Below the pieces are notes generated by a model, which did not search any database, was not told the origin of the DNA, and saw only the letters and a list, made by a program, of their open reading frames with translations. The position numbers were made by a program, and so were the translations under genes. A stretch of 64,000 bases of DNA, taken from Stomorhina lunata. Its lineage: Eukaryota > Arthropoda > Insecta > Diptera > Rhiniidae. Each line of letters starts with the position of its first letter. Within the stretch, counting starts at the first letter, position 1. The stretch is from NCBI GenBank assembly GCA_933228675.1, contig OW121743.1, positions 83,514,759 through 83,578,758 on the forward strand, written 5' to 3'. Positions 32,705 through 46,245 of the stretch are shown here, piece by piece.

Positions 32705-35700
32705 ATAAATAGTCAATTTTACAAAAAATCCTATTAAAAAATACTTTTTCGAAAAATTTCCTATAAATAGTAAATTTTCGAAAAATTTCCTATAAATAGT
32801 TAATTTTCGAAAAATTTCCTATAGTTAATTTTCGAAAAATTTCCTATAAATTTCGAAAAATTTCCTATAAATAGTCAATTTTCGAAAAATTTTCTATAAA
32901 TAGTCAATTTTCGAAAAATTTTCTATAAATAGTCAATTTTCGAAAAATTTCCTATAAATAGTCAATTTTCGAAAAATTTCCAATAAATAGTCAATTTTCG
33001 AAAAATTTCCTATAAATAGTCAATTTTCGAAAAATTTCCTATGAATGGTCAATTTTCGAAAATTCTACTATAAGTAGTCACTTTTCGAAAAATTTCCTAT
33101 AAATAGTCAATTTTCGAAAAATTTTCTATAAATAGTCAATTTTCGAAAATTTTCCTATAAATAGTCAATTTTCGAAAATTTCCTATAATAATCAATTTTT
33201 GAAAAATATCCTATAAAGAGACAATTTTCGAAAAATTTCCTACAAATATAAAATTTCCGAAAAATTTCGTATAAATAGTCAATTTTCGAAAAATTTCCTA
33301 TAAATAGTCAATTTTCGAAAAATTTCCTATAAATAGTCAATTTTCGAAAAATTTCCTATAAATAGACAATTTTCGAAAAATTTCCTATAAATAGTCAAAT
33401 TTCGAAAAATTTTTTATAAATAGTCAATTTTCGAAAAATTTTCTATAAATAGTAAATTTTTGAAAAATTTCCTATAAATAGTCAAATTTCGAAAAATTTT
33501 TTATAAATAGTCAATTTTCGAAAAATTTCCTATAAATAGTAAATTTTTGAAAAATTTCCTATAAATAGTCAATTTTCGAAAAATTTCCTATAAATAGTAA
33601 ATTTTCGAAAAATTTCCTATAAATAGTAAATTTTCGAAAAATTTCCTATAAATAGTAAATTTTCCAAAAATTTCCTATAAATAGTAAATTTTCCAAAAAT
33701 TTCGTATAACTATTCAATTTTCGAAAAATTTCCTATAAATAGACAATTTTCGAAAAATTTCCTATTAATAGTCAATTTTCGAAAAATTTTTTATGAATAG
33801 TCAATTTTCGAAAAATTTTCTATAAATAGTCAATTTTCGAAAATTTTCCTATAAATAGTCAATTTTCGAAAAATTTCCTATAAATAGTCAATTTTGGAAA
33901 GATTTCCTATAAATATTCAATTTTCGAAAGATTTCCTATTAATATTCAATTTTCGAAAAATTTCTATAAATAGTTAATTTTCGAAAAATTTCCTATAAAT
34001 AATCAATTTTCGAAAATTTTCCTATAAATAGTAAATTTTCGAAAAATTTCCTATAAATAGTCAATTTTCGACAAATTTCCTTTAAATAATCAATTATTAT
34101 AAATAGTAAATTTTTGAAAAATTTCCTATTTATAGTAAATTTTTGAAAAATTTCCTATAAATAGTAAATTTTAGAAAAATTTCGTATAAATAGTAAATTT
34201 TCGAAAAATTTCGTATAAATAGTCAATTTTCGAAAAATTTCCTATAAATAGTCAATTTTCGAAAAATTTCCTATAAATAGTCAATATTCGAAAAATTTCC
34301 TATAAATAGTCAATTTTCGAAAAATTTCCTATAAATAGTCAATTTTTGAAAAATTTCCTATAAATAGTCAATTTTCGACAAATTTCCTATAAGTAATCAA
34401 TTTTCGAAAAATTTCCTATAAAGAGTCAATTTTTAAAAAATTTCCTATAAATAGTAAATTTTCGAAAAATTTCTTATAAATAGTCAATTTTCGAAAAATT
34501 TCTTTTAAAAAGTCAATTTTCGAAAAATTTCCTTTAAATAGTCAATTCTCGAAAAATTTCCTATAAATAGTCAATTTTCGAAAAATTTCATATAAATAGT
34601 CAATTTTCGAAAAATTTCCAATAAATAATCAATTTTCGAAAAATTTCCTATAAATAGTCAATTTTCGAAAAATTTCCTATAAATAGTCAATTTTAGAAAA
34701 ATTTCCTATAAATAGTCAATTTTCGAAAAATTTCCTATAAATAGTCAATTTTCGAAAAATTTCCTATAAATAGTCAATTTTCCAAAAATTTTCTATAAAT
34801 AGTCAATTTTCGAAAAATTTCCTATAAATAGTCAATTTTCGAAAAATTTCCTATAAATAGTCAATTTTCGAAAAATTTCCTATAAATAGTCAATTTTCGA
34901 AAAATTTTCTATAAATAGTCAATTTTCGAAAAATTTTCTATAAATAGCAAATTTTCGAAAAATTTTCTATAAATAGTAAATTTTTGAAAAATTTCCTATA
35001 AATAGTAAATTTTTGAAAAATTTCCTATAAATAGTAAATTTTCGAAAAATTTCCTATAAATAGTAAATTTTCCAAAAATTTCCTATAAATAGTAAATTTT
35101 CCAAAAATTTCGTATAACTAGTCAATTTTCGAAAAATTTCCTATAGATAGACAATTTTCGAAAAATTTCCTATTAATAGTCAATTTTCGAAAAATTTTTT
35201 ATAAATAGTCAATTTTCGAAAAATTTTCTATAAATAGTCAATTTTCGAAAATTTTCCTATAAATAGTCAATTTTCGAAAAATTTCCTATAAATAGTCAAT
35301 TTTGGAAAGATTTCCTATAAATATTCAATTTTCGAAAGATTTCCTATTAATATTCAATTTTCGAAAAATTTCTATAAATAGTTAATTTTCGAAAAATTTC
35401 CTATAAATAATCAATTTTCGAAAATTTTCCTATAAATAGTAAATTTTCGAAAAATTTCCTATAAATAGTTAATTTTCGACAAATTTCCTTTAAATAATCA
35501 ATTATTATAAATAGTAAATTTTTGAAAAATTTCCTATTTATAGTAAATTTTTGAAAAATTTCCTGTAAATAGTAAATTTTAGAAAAATTTCGTATAAATA
35601 GTAAATTTTCGAAAAATTTCGTATAAATAGTCAATTTTCGAAAAATTTCCTATAAATAGTAAATTTTCGAAAAATTTCCTATAAATAGTCAATATTCGAA

Positions 35701-36340
35701 AAATTTCCTATAAATAGTCAATTTTCGAAAAATTTCCTATAAATAGTCAATTTTTGAAAAATTTCCTATAAATAGTCAATTTTCGACAAATTTCCTATAA
35801 GTAATCAATTTTCGAAAAATTTCCTATAAAGAGTCAATTTTTAAAAAATTTCCTATAAATAGTAAATTTTCGAAAAATTTCCTATAAATAGTCAATTTTA
35901 GAAAAATTTCCTATAAATAGTAAATTTTTGAAAAATTTCCTATAAATAGTAAATTTTTGAAAAATTTCCTATAGTCAATTTTCAAAAATTTCCTATAAAT
36001 AGTCAATTTTCGAAAAATTTCCTATAAATAGTCAATTTTCGAAAAATTTCCTATAAATAGTCAATTTTCGAAAAATTTTCTATAAGTAGTCAATTTTCGA
36101 AAAATTTCCTATAAATAGTCAATTTTCGAAAAATTTCCTATAAATAGTCAATTTTCAAAAATTTCATATAAATAGTCAATTTTCGAAAAATTTCCTATAA
36201 ATAGTAAATTTTCGAAAAATTTCCTATAAATAGTCAATTTTCGAAAAATTTCCAATAAATAGTCAATTTTCGAAAAATTTCCTATAAATATTCAATTTTC
36301 GAAAAATTTCCTATAAATAGCAAATTTTCGAAAAACTCTA
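32705..36340 (-). repeat. 29-bp satellite S4, minus-orientation array (3.6 kb)
   Basis: About 125 units in the opposite orientation to 29491-31392 (TCCTATAAATAGTC then AATTTTCGAAAAATT). A higher-order duplication is visible: CGTATAAC at 33703 and 35111, and TTTAAATAATCAATTATTAT at 34081 and 35489, both shifted by 1408 bases. Confidence 0.9.
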
Positions 36341-37739
36341 CATTTTCTCTCTCTGTAAAATTGATGATTCATATCAAGACCAAAACTCACAAAAAAGTAG
36401 AAAAATGTGAATATGTAATTTTGGACATGCCTCGCTGAACTTTTCATTATCATCATCATCAGCGTTGTTTGTTTCGGGAAACCGTTTTTTTCCCATTCCT
36501 TCACAGAACAATTCTTTTCGACAAATTCTGACGGTTGTAAGTCAATATACACCAAAAACAAAAAACAACTTCAATTTATTTACATGAAAATGTGAAAAAA
36601 TAAACGGGGGAATGCTGGCGGTAAAGATAATAATCATATCACCTGTCGCTATAAGCTCTCAAAAATAAAAAGTTAAAGTTTTTATTACAAAATAACCACA
36701 CAATGTCATGAATGATTTTAATTTGAATGTCAAAAACACATAGAGATTTAAATCTGGGGTTAATCAATAACAAATGTAACGAAAATATAAAAATAACCTC
36801 ATCATGAATTTATTAGCATTAAAATAGAACGTGAAATTATTTTCAAGGTTACCTGAGTTACACTTAAACTCGATGGCAATAATGATGATATCAACCGAAA
36901 GGGCAAATCCGAACAAAATTATGGCAGATAAATTTAGATTGAAGTATCTGAAGGAGTAGTTCATCCGTCTACCATCGTCTGTGCTTTTTTATTTTTATCC
37001 CTTTAAATATTTATAAGGAAAATCCTTATTGTCTGGAAAACCGTCATGAATTTAGATAAGAAAATTCGTGAAAATTTTTTTTCATAATACATATTTGCAG
37101 CTTTTTTCCCTTTGATACAAACTCACATTTCTTTATACTATATTTGATTTATCTTGTTGACTTGTACTTGAAAATTTATTTTTCCATTTAGTTACTAAAA
37201 ATTTTTAGATTCATATTTTTTCTTGCTTTTTAGTTATTAGAGTGTTTCTTGAAGCTTAAGCCACCAGCACCTGTGGATGTTTGTAAGAAACAAATATATC
37301 CATTTAAATAATCCATTTATTCCTTCATCCCTCCGCTCAGTGAATCCATATCCATGAAAAAAAGTTGAAATCTTTTAGTTCGAGTTAGTCTTATGTAGCC
37401 AAGGAGATATGTAGTATAACATCTACAGACAAGTGTTTGCAAAAATTGCCTTATCGTAAATTGCTTTTGTCGCTGTTGTCTAGCGCGACGCGTCTTCGTC
37501 GTCATCATCATCATCATCTTAGTAGTCATTATCCAAGGTGCTGGTGTTCTTTCTAAGGTTAGTAATTTGTAGAGTGGAATATTAAGTAGTGGTTAAACAA
37601 ATAAGAGGGATTTCCTTTAGAAAACTTAAGTCATAGAAAAGTTACTCAATTGAAATAAATGTCTTTTTTGTGTTGCTAAACTGCAGTTAGAGCTATTTAT
37701 TAAAAGATAGGTTAAGAGTTTTTATTAAAATATTTATTC
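36341..37739. other. Intergenic DNA after S4
   Basis: 36355-36475 (GACATGCCTCGCTGAAC, ATCATCATCATCAGCGTTG) is repeated in diverged form at 38690-38785, again directly after S4 units, so array edge and flank were duplicated together. No gene is recognised, including in the frame at 36292-36561. Confidence 0.45.
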
Positions 37740-39450
37740 CTTGGTGACATTTAAAGTTTTGGGCTGTTTATTTTTGTTAGGAAATCCTTTATGTCTTCGA
37801 ATTATTTATAAAACTTTTTTTGTAGATTTAGTCTTAACCGAAATAATTCAAAGTTTTTCATTAACTATTTTAACATTAACATTTTAACATGTTGTTATTA
37901 CTAATACTGAATATATGGACCAAAATTATGATACTCCTCTAATACATATTGAACTGATTCCTTTGTAGATCGATAGGTCACTTTATCTAGCTAAACTTTG
38001 TTGAAGAGTTCACTAAAATCGGTTCAGAAATATTCGAGTTATGAACAATAAAGCACAAACACTTTCTTTTATATAAATTGGGGTTGTTGTCTCAAATAAA
38101 ATATTTTGTGATATATCGTCTTACAATTCTACAATTTCTTTAGGTTATGTTAGGAAATCCTCTAAATTTGTAAATTATTTATATAAAATTTATATTTAAA
38201 ATTTGTTTTTATTTTAAATTTTATTGGTCTTATATTTATATTAAATTTATAGGCTGAAATTATGACACTCTTTTAATAAATATTGAACTAGTTCATTTTT
38301 AGATCGACAGGTCAGTAGATGAACTAAATTTTACTGAAAAAATTATTAAAATCGGTTCTAAAATATCCGAGTTATGAACAGTAAAGCACAAACATTTTCT
38401 TCAACATAAATTAGGGTTGTTGTCTTGGATAAATTATTATGTGATTAAAACTAGTAATTTTCAAACAAATTTGTTATAAATAGTTTTCTTACGAAAAATT
38501 TTCTGTAAATAGTCAATTTTTGAAAAATTTCCTGTAAATAGTAAATTTTTGAAAAATTTCCTGTAAATAGTCAATTTTCGAAAAATTCCCTAGAAATAGT
38601 CAATTTTGAAAAAAATATCCTAAAAATAGTCAATTTTCAAAAAAAAAAAATCCTATAAATAGTCAATTTTCGGAAAAATTTATGATGTATATCAAGTCCA
38701 AAACCAAATAAAAAAGATGTAATTTCGGACATGCCTCGCTCCACTTTTTATTATTATAATCATCAGCGTTGATTGAAACACTTTCTTCAACATAAATTAG
38801 GGTTGTTGTCATTGATAAATTATTTTGTGATTATCGTTTCACTCTTTATGATTCCATAATTTCTTTTGCTTATATTAGGAAATTCGTTAAATGTAACTTA
38901 ATTACAAAAACTTTTATTTTTAAAATTTGTTTTTATTAACAATTTTCCTCCTATTCCTCTAAAAGATATTGAACTAGTTCGTTTGTTCATCGACATGACA
39001 GTTTATCCACTTAAACTTTGCTGAAGAATTCAATAAAATCTTTTCAGAAATATCCGAGTTATGAACAAACATTTTTTATTAAAGTAAATTGGTTGTTGTC
39101 TCGGATAAATCATTTTGCCATTTATCGTCTCACTTTTTATAATTCTATAATTTCTTTGGCTAATACTATGAAATCCTTTAAATCTTCAAATTATTTATAT
39201 GAACTTTTAGTTTTAAAATTTGTTTTTTTAGCAATTTTAATTGATCTCGTACCAATATTGAATATATAAACCAAAATTGTGATACTCCTTAAATATATGT
39301 ATATTGAACTAGTCCATTTGTAGATCAACTGATCACCTTATCAGCTTATCTTGCTGAACTTTTTTAAAAATATCATTTAAATTGGTTCAAAAATATACGA
39401 GATATGAACAATAAAGCACAAACACTTGCGTTTACATAAATTGATGGGGT
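37740..39450. repeat. Tandem repeat of about 330-340 bp, four diverged copies, with an S4 fragment inside
   Basis: TNCGAGTTATGAACA near 38035, 38368, 39055 and 39396, and TTAGGAAATCC-like landmarks near 37779, 38150 and 38874, define units of about 330-340 bases. A 220-base S4 fragment plus the duplicated flank (38465-38785) lies between the second and third copies. Confidence 0.65.
38465..38680 (-). repeat. S4 satellite fragment
   Basis: Seven or eight units of CTATAAATAGTCAATTTT type interrupt the 330-bp repeat block. Confidence 0.8.
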
Positions 39451-41221
39451 TGTTGACTCGGATATTTTTTTATGATATTTTTATGATCATATTTTACAAT
39501 ATTTTTATTCTCATTGAACTTATAATAATTCAGATAAAGAAAAATATCTAATATTGTTTACTTATACTATTGATCAAGGAATTGTGATAGCTTGTGGTCA
39601 AATTTATGATCGTGAGAATATTTTATCATTATAAGATTAATCATAGTATGATATCATCTGATTATGATCAACGAAACATTTACTTTTGTTGTTTTCTGAG
39701 ACATGTATGAAGACGTTTGTAGCAATTTTTTATAATTTTTTTTTTATATTTTTTTTTTCTATAATTTTGTAAAGACTTTTTGACTTACCCTAAAACACTT
39801 TTGAGTAAAATTTTATAAGAAAATTCATAGGTAAAATAACGAATACATATACTGGTAACAGATAATGGGCATATGACAGGCTGGATAATATAAAGTTTTT
39901 GGACGAAAAGGATGATAAAAAACCAAAGCTCAGAGTCAAACATATAAGCTTGTGAGGCTTTTTATGCGCAACTTACTCTAAATGACTTTCCAACTTCCAA
40001 TTTTTTCAAATGTTATTTGGCTAACCGATAAAGGGTGTTGGTTTTGGGATTGATAAGTTGGAATATTTTGGAAAGATTTTGTTCGTGCAATTGTGATTCG
40101 ATCCCGTGATCATCAACTAAATCATAACTCTTTCAAGCTTATACGAAAAAAAGTTTTCAAAAACAATGAAAAACATGGTTTTTGTAAAGACTTTTTGATC
40201 ATCACCTATTTGGTCAAAAAATTAATTTTTAGAGAGTTATTGGTGTAAAGAAATTCCAAAAGGCTAATGCAAACCATTTGATTACTAGTATAGACTAGTA
40301 TTATAAAAAAAATATATTTAAGAAAATTTTCTATTTAAAATAAACTAGAGTGATAAAGGGATTTCCAAAATATTCTGCAACCTTGAAGACTCTCCTGAAC
40401 ATATGCAATAAATAAATATTATTTTTTAAAATCTTAATAAGTTTTACGTTTTTACTTTTCTCAGACCTCCAGATATTTACGGTCTTATGCTAAAAAATTA
40501 AACAACGATTGGTAAACTAAAGTTAAGCAAAATTTCTTAAAGTATTATCCTAAAACGATTATTAGCTTAACAAGCCGATGTTAATTTTTTGTTAACATCA
40601 AATAATTTAAAGTAGCTGTCTACATAATTTAAAGCTACGTTAAATATTTTACTGTTTTGACAAATAATATTTTATGAAAACTTTTAAAGAAAATATTTAA
40701 GTTTCCAGACTTATCTAATAAAAAATAATATTTTTGCTAAATTTAGTTATCATATTTTTCCTAATTTGCTATTTTTTATCATATAAAAAGTTTCGGGGGT
40801 GGGGAATTTATGAAATATAATTTCCATGATATTTCATACTCTATTTTACATATTTCATACTAAAACCAAACTTTTCAAAGAAATTGATAATACAAATTCT
40901 AATTTTTAACAAAAAATTCGTGTTTTCAACAAAAAACAGACATCGGTCAATGAAATTTACAAAAAACATTATAGTGATGTATATATATTCAACATGAGTT
41001 AAAAGTACTCGATTAGTAAATAATCGGTTTAAACCCTTAGTAAAAATTTGTCTATTTATTATTTTACTGTATTATAAATGTGTTTAGTTTATGCTTTTAT
41101 ATAACATAAACATAATTTTACAGTAAGAAAAGAAGAAAAATGTTATTTTATATTAAAAACATACAAAACATTATTTAGAAATTCGACTACCCGGAGGAAA
41201 CAATGAATAATTAATTCGTTG
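39451..41221. other. AT-rich intergenic DNA
   Basis: No gene is recognised. TTATGATCATATTTTACAA-type palindromic bits occur near 39480-39660, and a lone B-box-like GATTCGATCC lies near 40095 without a credible A box. Confidence 0.3.
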
Positions 41222-42385
41222 CAGCGTTACCGTTATGCGACTAAAGTCGCAATTTGCGACTTTTCTGGTGGCCTGCGACGTAACCTGCGACTTTTCTTCC
41301 ATGGCCCTGTTTTGCTACTTTTTGGAATTGTGTGCGACTTTTGACACCTTTTTACAAAATTATTTAAAATTTTTATTTTTAGCCCATATTCAATATCTCA
41401 ACTAAAATTCCCTTAAATGATTTTAACTTAAGTATAAATACCATCACTTTTAAAAATCTTTTTGTACAATAAAAAACTAAAACCAATAAATTTTGGCGGC
41501 AGAGCCGATATCTCGACAACTCCCGCATAGTTACGTACAAAAATATTGGTTTTGTTCGTTTGTCATTATTTCATTAATATTTTACATTTATAGTTCGAGC
41601 AAAAAGAAAGAGTATTAATGAAACTAAGCAGGTGAAACACCACTTAAAATACAATCAAGTTCAGAGTCAGAAGATGATGAAGTTTCCCAACAACCCTCAT
41701 GCTCTTCGAAGATGCAGAAAGTTTTTAACACCGTTCCTGACCAATTTTGTGCTCAATTCGCGATGTGCTTCAGTAAAATGTTTTTAAATAAAGCCTTTGC
41801 GGTCTCAGCTTATAAAGGTATTTTTGGCAAACTTTTAATGCAAATCGGTTATAAATGACATCTTTTTCATACCTTTTATATGATTTGGTCTCAGTTTGTT
41901 ATCTAAAACCATTAAAAGCAATATATGTATACTTTTTTGCACGATTTTTAAAATCTTCATAAAAATTTAAGCAAAAAATTATTTTTCTGGCGCTTTTGGT
42001 TTTAGGTGTTAAATTTTAAGAAATTTAAATATTCGTTTCGTCATTTACACCTAAGAAGTGCAAACTTGCGCTACTAAAATTTTGTGTTCAATTTACCTGA
42101 AGTCTTAGGAGTTCAAATCTGTAATTAGATTTTCCGTAGACCTAAGAGTACAAAAATTATTCGAGTTGAAAGTCGGTTTCTTAGGAATTAAAACTGTTTG
42201 ATTTCTGTCTATATATAATATCTTTTCAAGTACGAATTGTTTTATGGTTTTTTGTTTATTGTTTAAAAAAAATGTTATAAAAAAAATGTGCGACTTTTTT
42301 TTGTTGAGCGCGACTTTTTGTGCGACTTTTTTTTTAAAAAGCGACTTTTTTTGCGACTTTTTCAAATTTGTCAGCGGTAACGCTG
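41222..42385. mobile_element. Non-autonomous hAT element (1164 bp) with 8-bp target duplication
   Basis: The ends are CAGCGTTACCG and CGGTAACGCTG, with ATTCGTTG duplicated exactly at 41214-41221 and 42386-42393. Both subterminal regions carry many direct GCGACTTTT copies (about five near 41240-41345, five near 42290-42362), probably transposase-binding sites. The interior has no intact transposase. Confidence 0.85.
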
Positions 42386-42393
42386 ATTCGTTG

Positions 42394-43454
42394 TTTTGTA
42401 TATTTAACTATAAAGAGACAAGAGAGAATGACGATGTTGCCAGCATTAACATGTAAAATTGACTTGACGTATTCATTAGTTAAAGAACTGTTTTTGGATA
42501 CTATTTTTTAACAATCGTTTGTTAGCCTTAAAGTATTTGGTAACTAACGTGTTCTTTAAGCAATATTTAAGACTTTTTTTTAGCATAAGACCGTTAAATA
42601 TCCATTTTTGTTACAATTGGCTAACGTTAAGTCACTTATGCATAGGACGAAAAAAAGTATTTTTTTCACACCATCTTCAAAACTCCATTTTTGGTTTTTT
42701 CAATAGTTTGTTAAACCAATTCAAGAAAAGCAAAAAAAAAAGTTCCAGATTGATAGTAAAAATACCCTACAGATTACCACAAAGAAAAACTTAGATCGTT
42801 ATCTCAAACGGTTTAGCCGTACCTGTGAGTTAAAATTAAAGGATTTCGACAAAAAACCCAATTTTTCAAAAAAATTATAAAAACTTGAATTGTTATATAT
42901 AAGCAGTTTTTATACGAGAAACTGAAATTGTTATTGCTTCGATGCGTATATATAATATTATTGTTTTGGTTAAATTTGTATGTCATTAACCATTTTATTA
43001 CAAGGATCAAAATAAAATTTTTTTAAGATATTCATTATTTTCAAAGAATAACTAGAAATTATATGATTTTTTTTATTATATTTCAATGAAAATTCAAAAA
43101 AGTCGTTCAAAGGTTCTTAAATTAACTTTTATACAAATTAACCCATGCTTAATCCATGGGTATGCAAGGGTTAATTCGAATAGAAATAAAATTAAAGGCG
43201 CCTTTGAACGATTTTTTCGAACTTACATGGAAACATGTCACTTCGAGTACCTTTTTGAAAAAAACTTTACTTTTAATCCTGGTAATAAAAGGGTTTATGG
43301 CATCCGATTTCAACCAATTTTCTAATTTATATTTCTACATATTAAAGCAATAATAATTTCAGTTCTGCTTATAAAAACTGCTAATATATAACAAAACTGC
43401 TAATATATGAAAATTTGACTATTTATTTACTATTTAATTATTGTTTATTAATAT
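42394..43454. other. Intergenic DNA, nothing recognised
   Basis: AT-rich sequence. The overlapping frames at 42519-42794, 43086-43325 and 43156-43353 have no detectable domain, splice context or fly-like codon pattern. Confidence 0.3.
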
Positions 43455-44245
43455 TACCCTTAACCACCAAAGGTGGAAAGGGTATATTGGGTTTGTGTGT
43501 TTGTAACGCATAGAAATATTGGTCAACTTTTAGTATACCAATCGACTTAGAATCACTCCCTGAGTTGTTTTAAAGATGTCCGTCCGGCTGGCTGGCTGGC
43601 CGGTTATCCATGTAAGCTTGTTATCATTCTACAGGTCGTACTTTAAAGATAATTTGATGAAATTTAGCACAGGCTTATATTTTGGTCCAAGGACATTCCC
43701 TATTTTTTTTGATGAAATCGGATTACTATTTAGGGTACCTCCCATAGGGATGCCTTTCCGGAATAGAGTTTTTCGTCCTTTACAGCCGCAAATTTAGTTG
43801 TATTTTAATAATATTCAGCACAAATATTGCTTATCATAACCTAAATCAGTGTTTCTAATTTTGTGGAAATCGGCTTATATTTGACCATACCTCCCATACA
43901 AGACACATTCTCAAAAGACGTTTGTATACACATAAAAGCACAAAAACGTTAATAACTCTAAAGATAAATGCATTTGTTTACTTAAACTTTGTACAGATAA
44001 ATATTTTTTAAATATGAACCAATAGCCAAAATTTGGTAACATTCGGTCCACAATTGACCCTAGCTCGCATATCAGGCCCTTAGCCAGAAATGATATAAAT
44101 CTCGAAATTTTGAAAAATAAAATATTTTTTGTATGTATGTCTTTAATACTTAAGGAAAACTTGTTTAATTGTTGGTCCATATTTGACCTTAGTAGTGAAG
44201 GGTATGATATAGTCGGGCTTGACCGACTTTAGCTTTTCTTACTTG
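43455..44245 (+). mobile_element. Dispersed repeat family A, diverged full-length copy
   Basis: It runs from TACCCTTAACCACCAAAGG through TGTCCGTCCGGCTGGCTGG to GGTCGGGCTTGACCGAC and TTTCTTACTTG. It is about 790 bases, matching the uninterrupted length elsewhere, but is more diverged than other copies. Confidence 0.7.
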
Positions 44246-44733
44246 ATTTTTTTTTTTAATTTACCCTTTTTATAAAATTTTTCGAAAATGTACTTATTGA
44301 AAAAAAAAAAAAATTGTACGAATATTTGACTATTTTTAGGAAATTTAGAAAAAAAATATGGACGTTACAACGTATTTGGCAGTTTATTTTAAATTGTTTT
44401 ATTTGTGTATTTAGCAGTTTTTCTTATCGAACTTTTTTACACAATTCAAGACTTAAATGAGAGAAAAACTATACTTTTGCCGACGAGGCGTATTCATAAT
44501 ATAAAACATATCAAAATTTAAATTTACTTAAAAAGTAGACTTAGCAGGTTTGCATATAAAGACGACACTTATAAAAAAATTTTACTACATATATACAGGA
44601 AATTTTTAAATTTTTTTTTTTTGAAAAAAAATTTGTCTTATATTTGAATATTTTCTAAAACATATGACTATTTAAAAGAAAATTTTCAAATATTTGACTA
44701 TTACATTCATTTTTGCTTATCCGAATGTTGTTA

Positions 44734-46245
44734 CCCAACAAACCAAGAAACGATACAGTATCATTTATGATATTATATTTTGAAAGTTTATAGAATCATA
44801 AATGATTTGACTAAATGATATAGTAGTAATATTATATTTTTACAAAAATATAATAAAAACTCGGTTATAAAATTTTGAACTTAGAATTAAAAATCAAAAA
44901 TTTTTCAATTACAAAAATTTAAGAAAATAATTGCAATAAACATTTGTATATGCGCTAATTAAATATAATATCGACTTCAAAAATGGGAAAAATAATAACT
45001 GGTAAGTGCATTGCAATATAAATTTTAATTTTCTTTGAAACATAAATTTATATCGTTTTTTATTATAGATTTTAAAAGTGTTCTTTTAATTGGCCTTTTA
45101 CTCAGCGGTTTTTAATTTAAACATATCCAGTTATCAAACTAATTTTGTAGGTATTGCTTTGCTTGTACAAAATATTACAAATTTATAGATTAGTGACATA
45201 TTTTTAGATTCATCGAAAGTATTCGTGATCTTGTTTCTTGGAGCATTCAAATAAAATTTGTAAGTGAAGGATTTTGGCACAAAACCGTCAATTTTGAAGG
45301 TAAGTGTAAACATTTTATTGTAACAATAAATTAATTAAACTTCATATGGTGGTTTTGAATAGAATATTCTGTCTACCTTATGAAAACTGAAATTTTTAAA
45401 AATATTCGTTTATAACCACGTAAACATTCGCTATTTCACCATGGACTATATATTTTAAATTATTTAATTTGTTTTTTTTTTTGTGTAATCATCTATTATC
45501 TACCCATTCTATTTTTACATGTAAACACCGCCTTACTATTAGCAAATCAATCCTATTGTGCACATAATATTTTTACTGGAACCGAACTAATAATATAAAT
45601 CGTATATCGATTAAGATAATGTATATATACAGGTATGTGATGGAAGACGATCGTTTTCAAATCGATCGATTTCAGATATATTTTTAAGATAATTTTCGGT
45701 TATTTTCCCAAAAAATTCAAACCAAATTAAAAATAAAATATCAGTCAAAAGGATTAAAGCCAAAATTTTCATTTTTTGGAGGAAATAACCGAAAATGTGT
45801 CTGAAATCGATCGATTTGAAAACGAAAAATGTCCATCACATACCTGATAAATTCCATATTTAAATAAAATTGTTAATAATGTACATATGTATATACATAG
45901 ATATAAACAAATAAAATAAATATTACAATACAGAGACAAAATTGCTGTAAATTTTATTTCATTGATATCATAATAGTATTATTACTGGTAATAATTAATG
46001 ATATCATTATAATATCGTTATTTTTTTAAAATCTCGGCAAATATCGCGAAACTATCGTTCTGCCTCTTATTATCGGTATCGTAAATGATATAATTTTTTT
46101 TAAAAATTATAATATCATTATCGAGTGTACCTTTTGTTAGGAGAAAGCTATTACTTTCGAGTCTAAAATGATATCATTCTCGAAATTGCTTACCGAGAAA
46201 ATGATATCGTTATGATATCATTACGATATCGTTTGGTTTGTTGGG
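44734..46245. mobile_element. TIR element (about 1.5 kb) with TA duplications, containing a nested MITE
   Basis: CCCAACAAACCAAG at the left and CCCAACAAACCAAAC (inverted) at the right are flanked by TA on both sides. Inward, both ends are rich in GATATCATT-type palindromes, for example 46190-46232. A TA target points to a Tc1/mariner-like mechanism, but no transposase is visible. A MITE at 45630-45846 is inserted inside. Confidence 0.55.
45630..45846. mobile_element. MITE family M1, copy 1 (217 bp)
   Basis: It starts CAGGTATGTGATGGAAGACG and ends with the inverse (TCCATCACATACCTG). Inverted arms of roughly 50 bases contain TCAAATCGATCGATTT. ATA flanks both sides. The second copy at 60444-60673 shares the whole internal sequence, including ATCAGTCAAAAGGATTAAAG. 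Confidence 0.75.

Noticed and set aside
29201..36340. CRISPR-like appearance of regular repeats
   Set aside because: There are no unique spacers; units are contiguous, and the locus is eukaryotic.
36292..36561. 89-codon minus-strand frame
   Set aside because: Overlaps the S4 edge and a duplicated segment in which the second copy (38690-38785) does not keep the frame.
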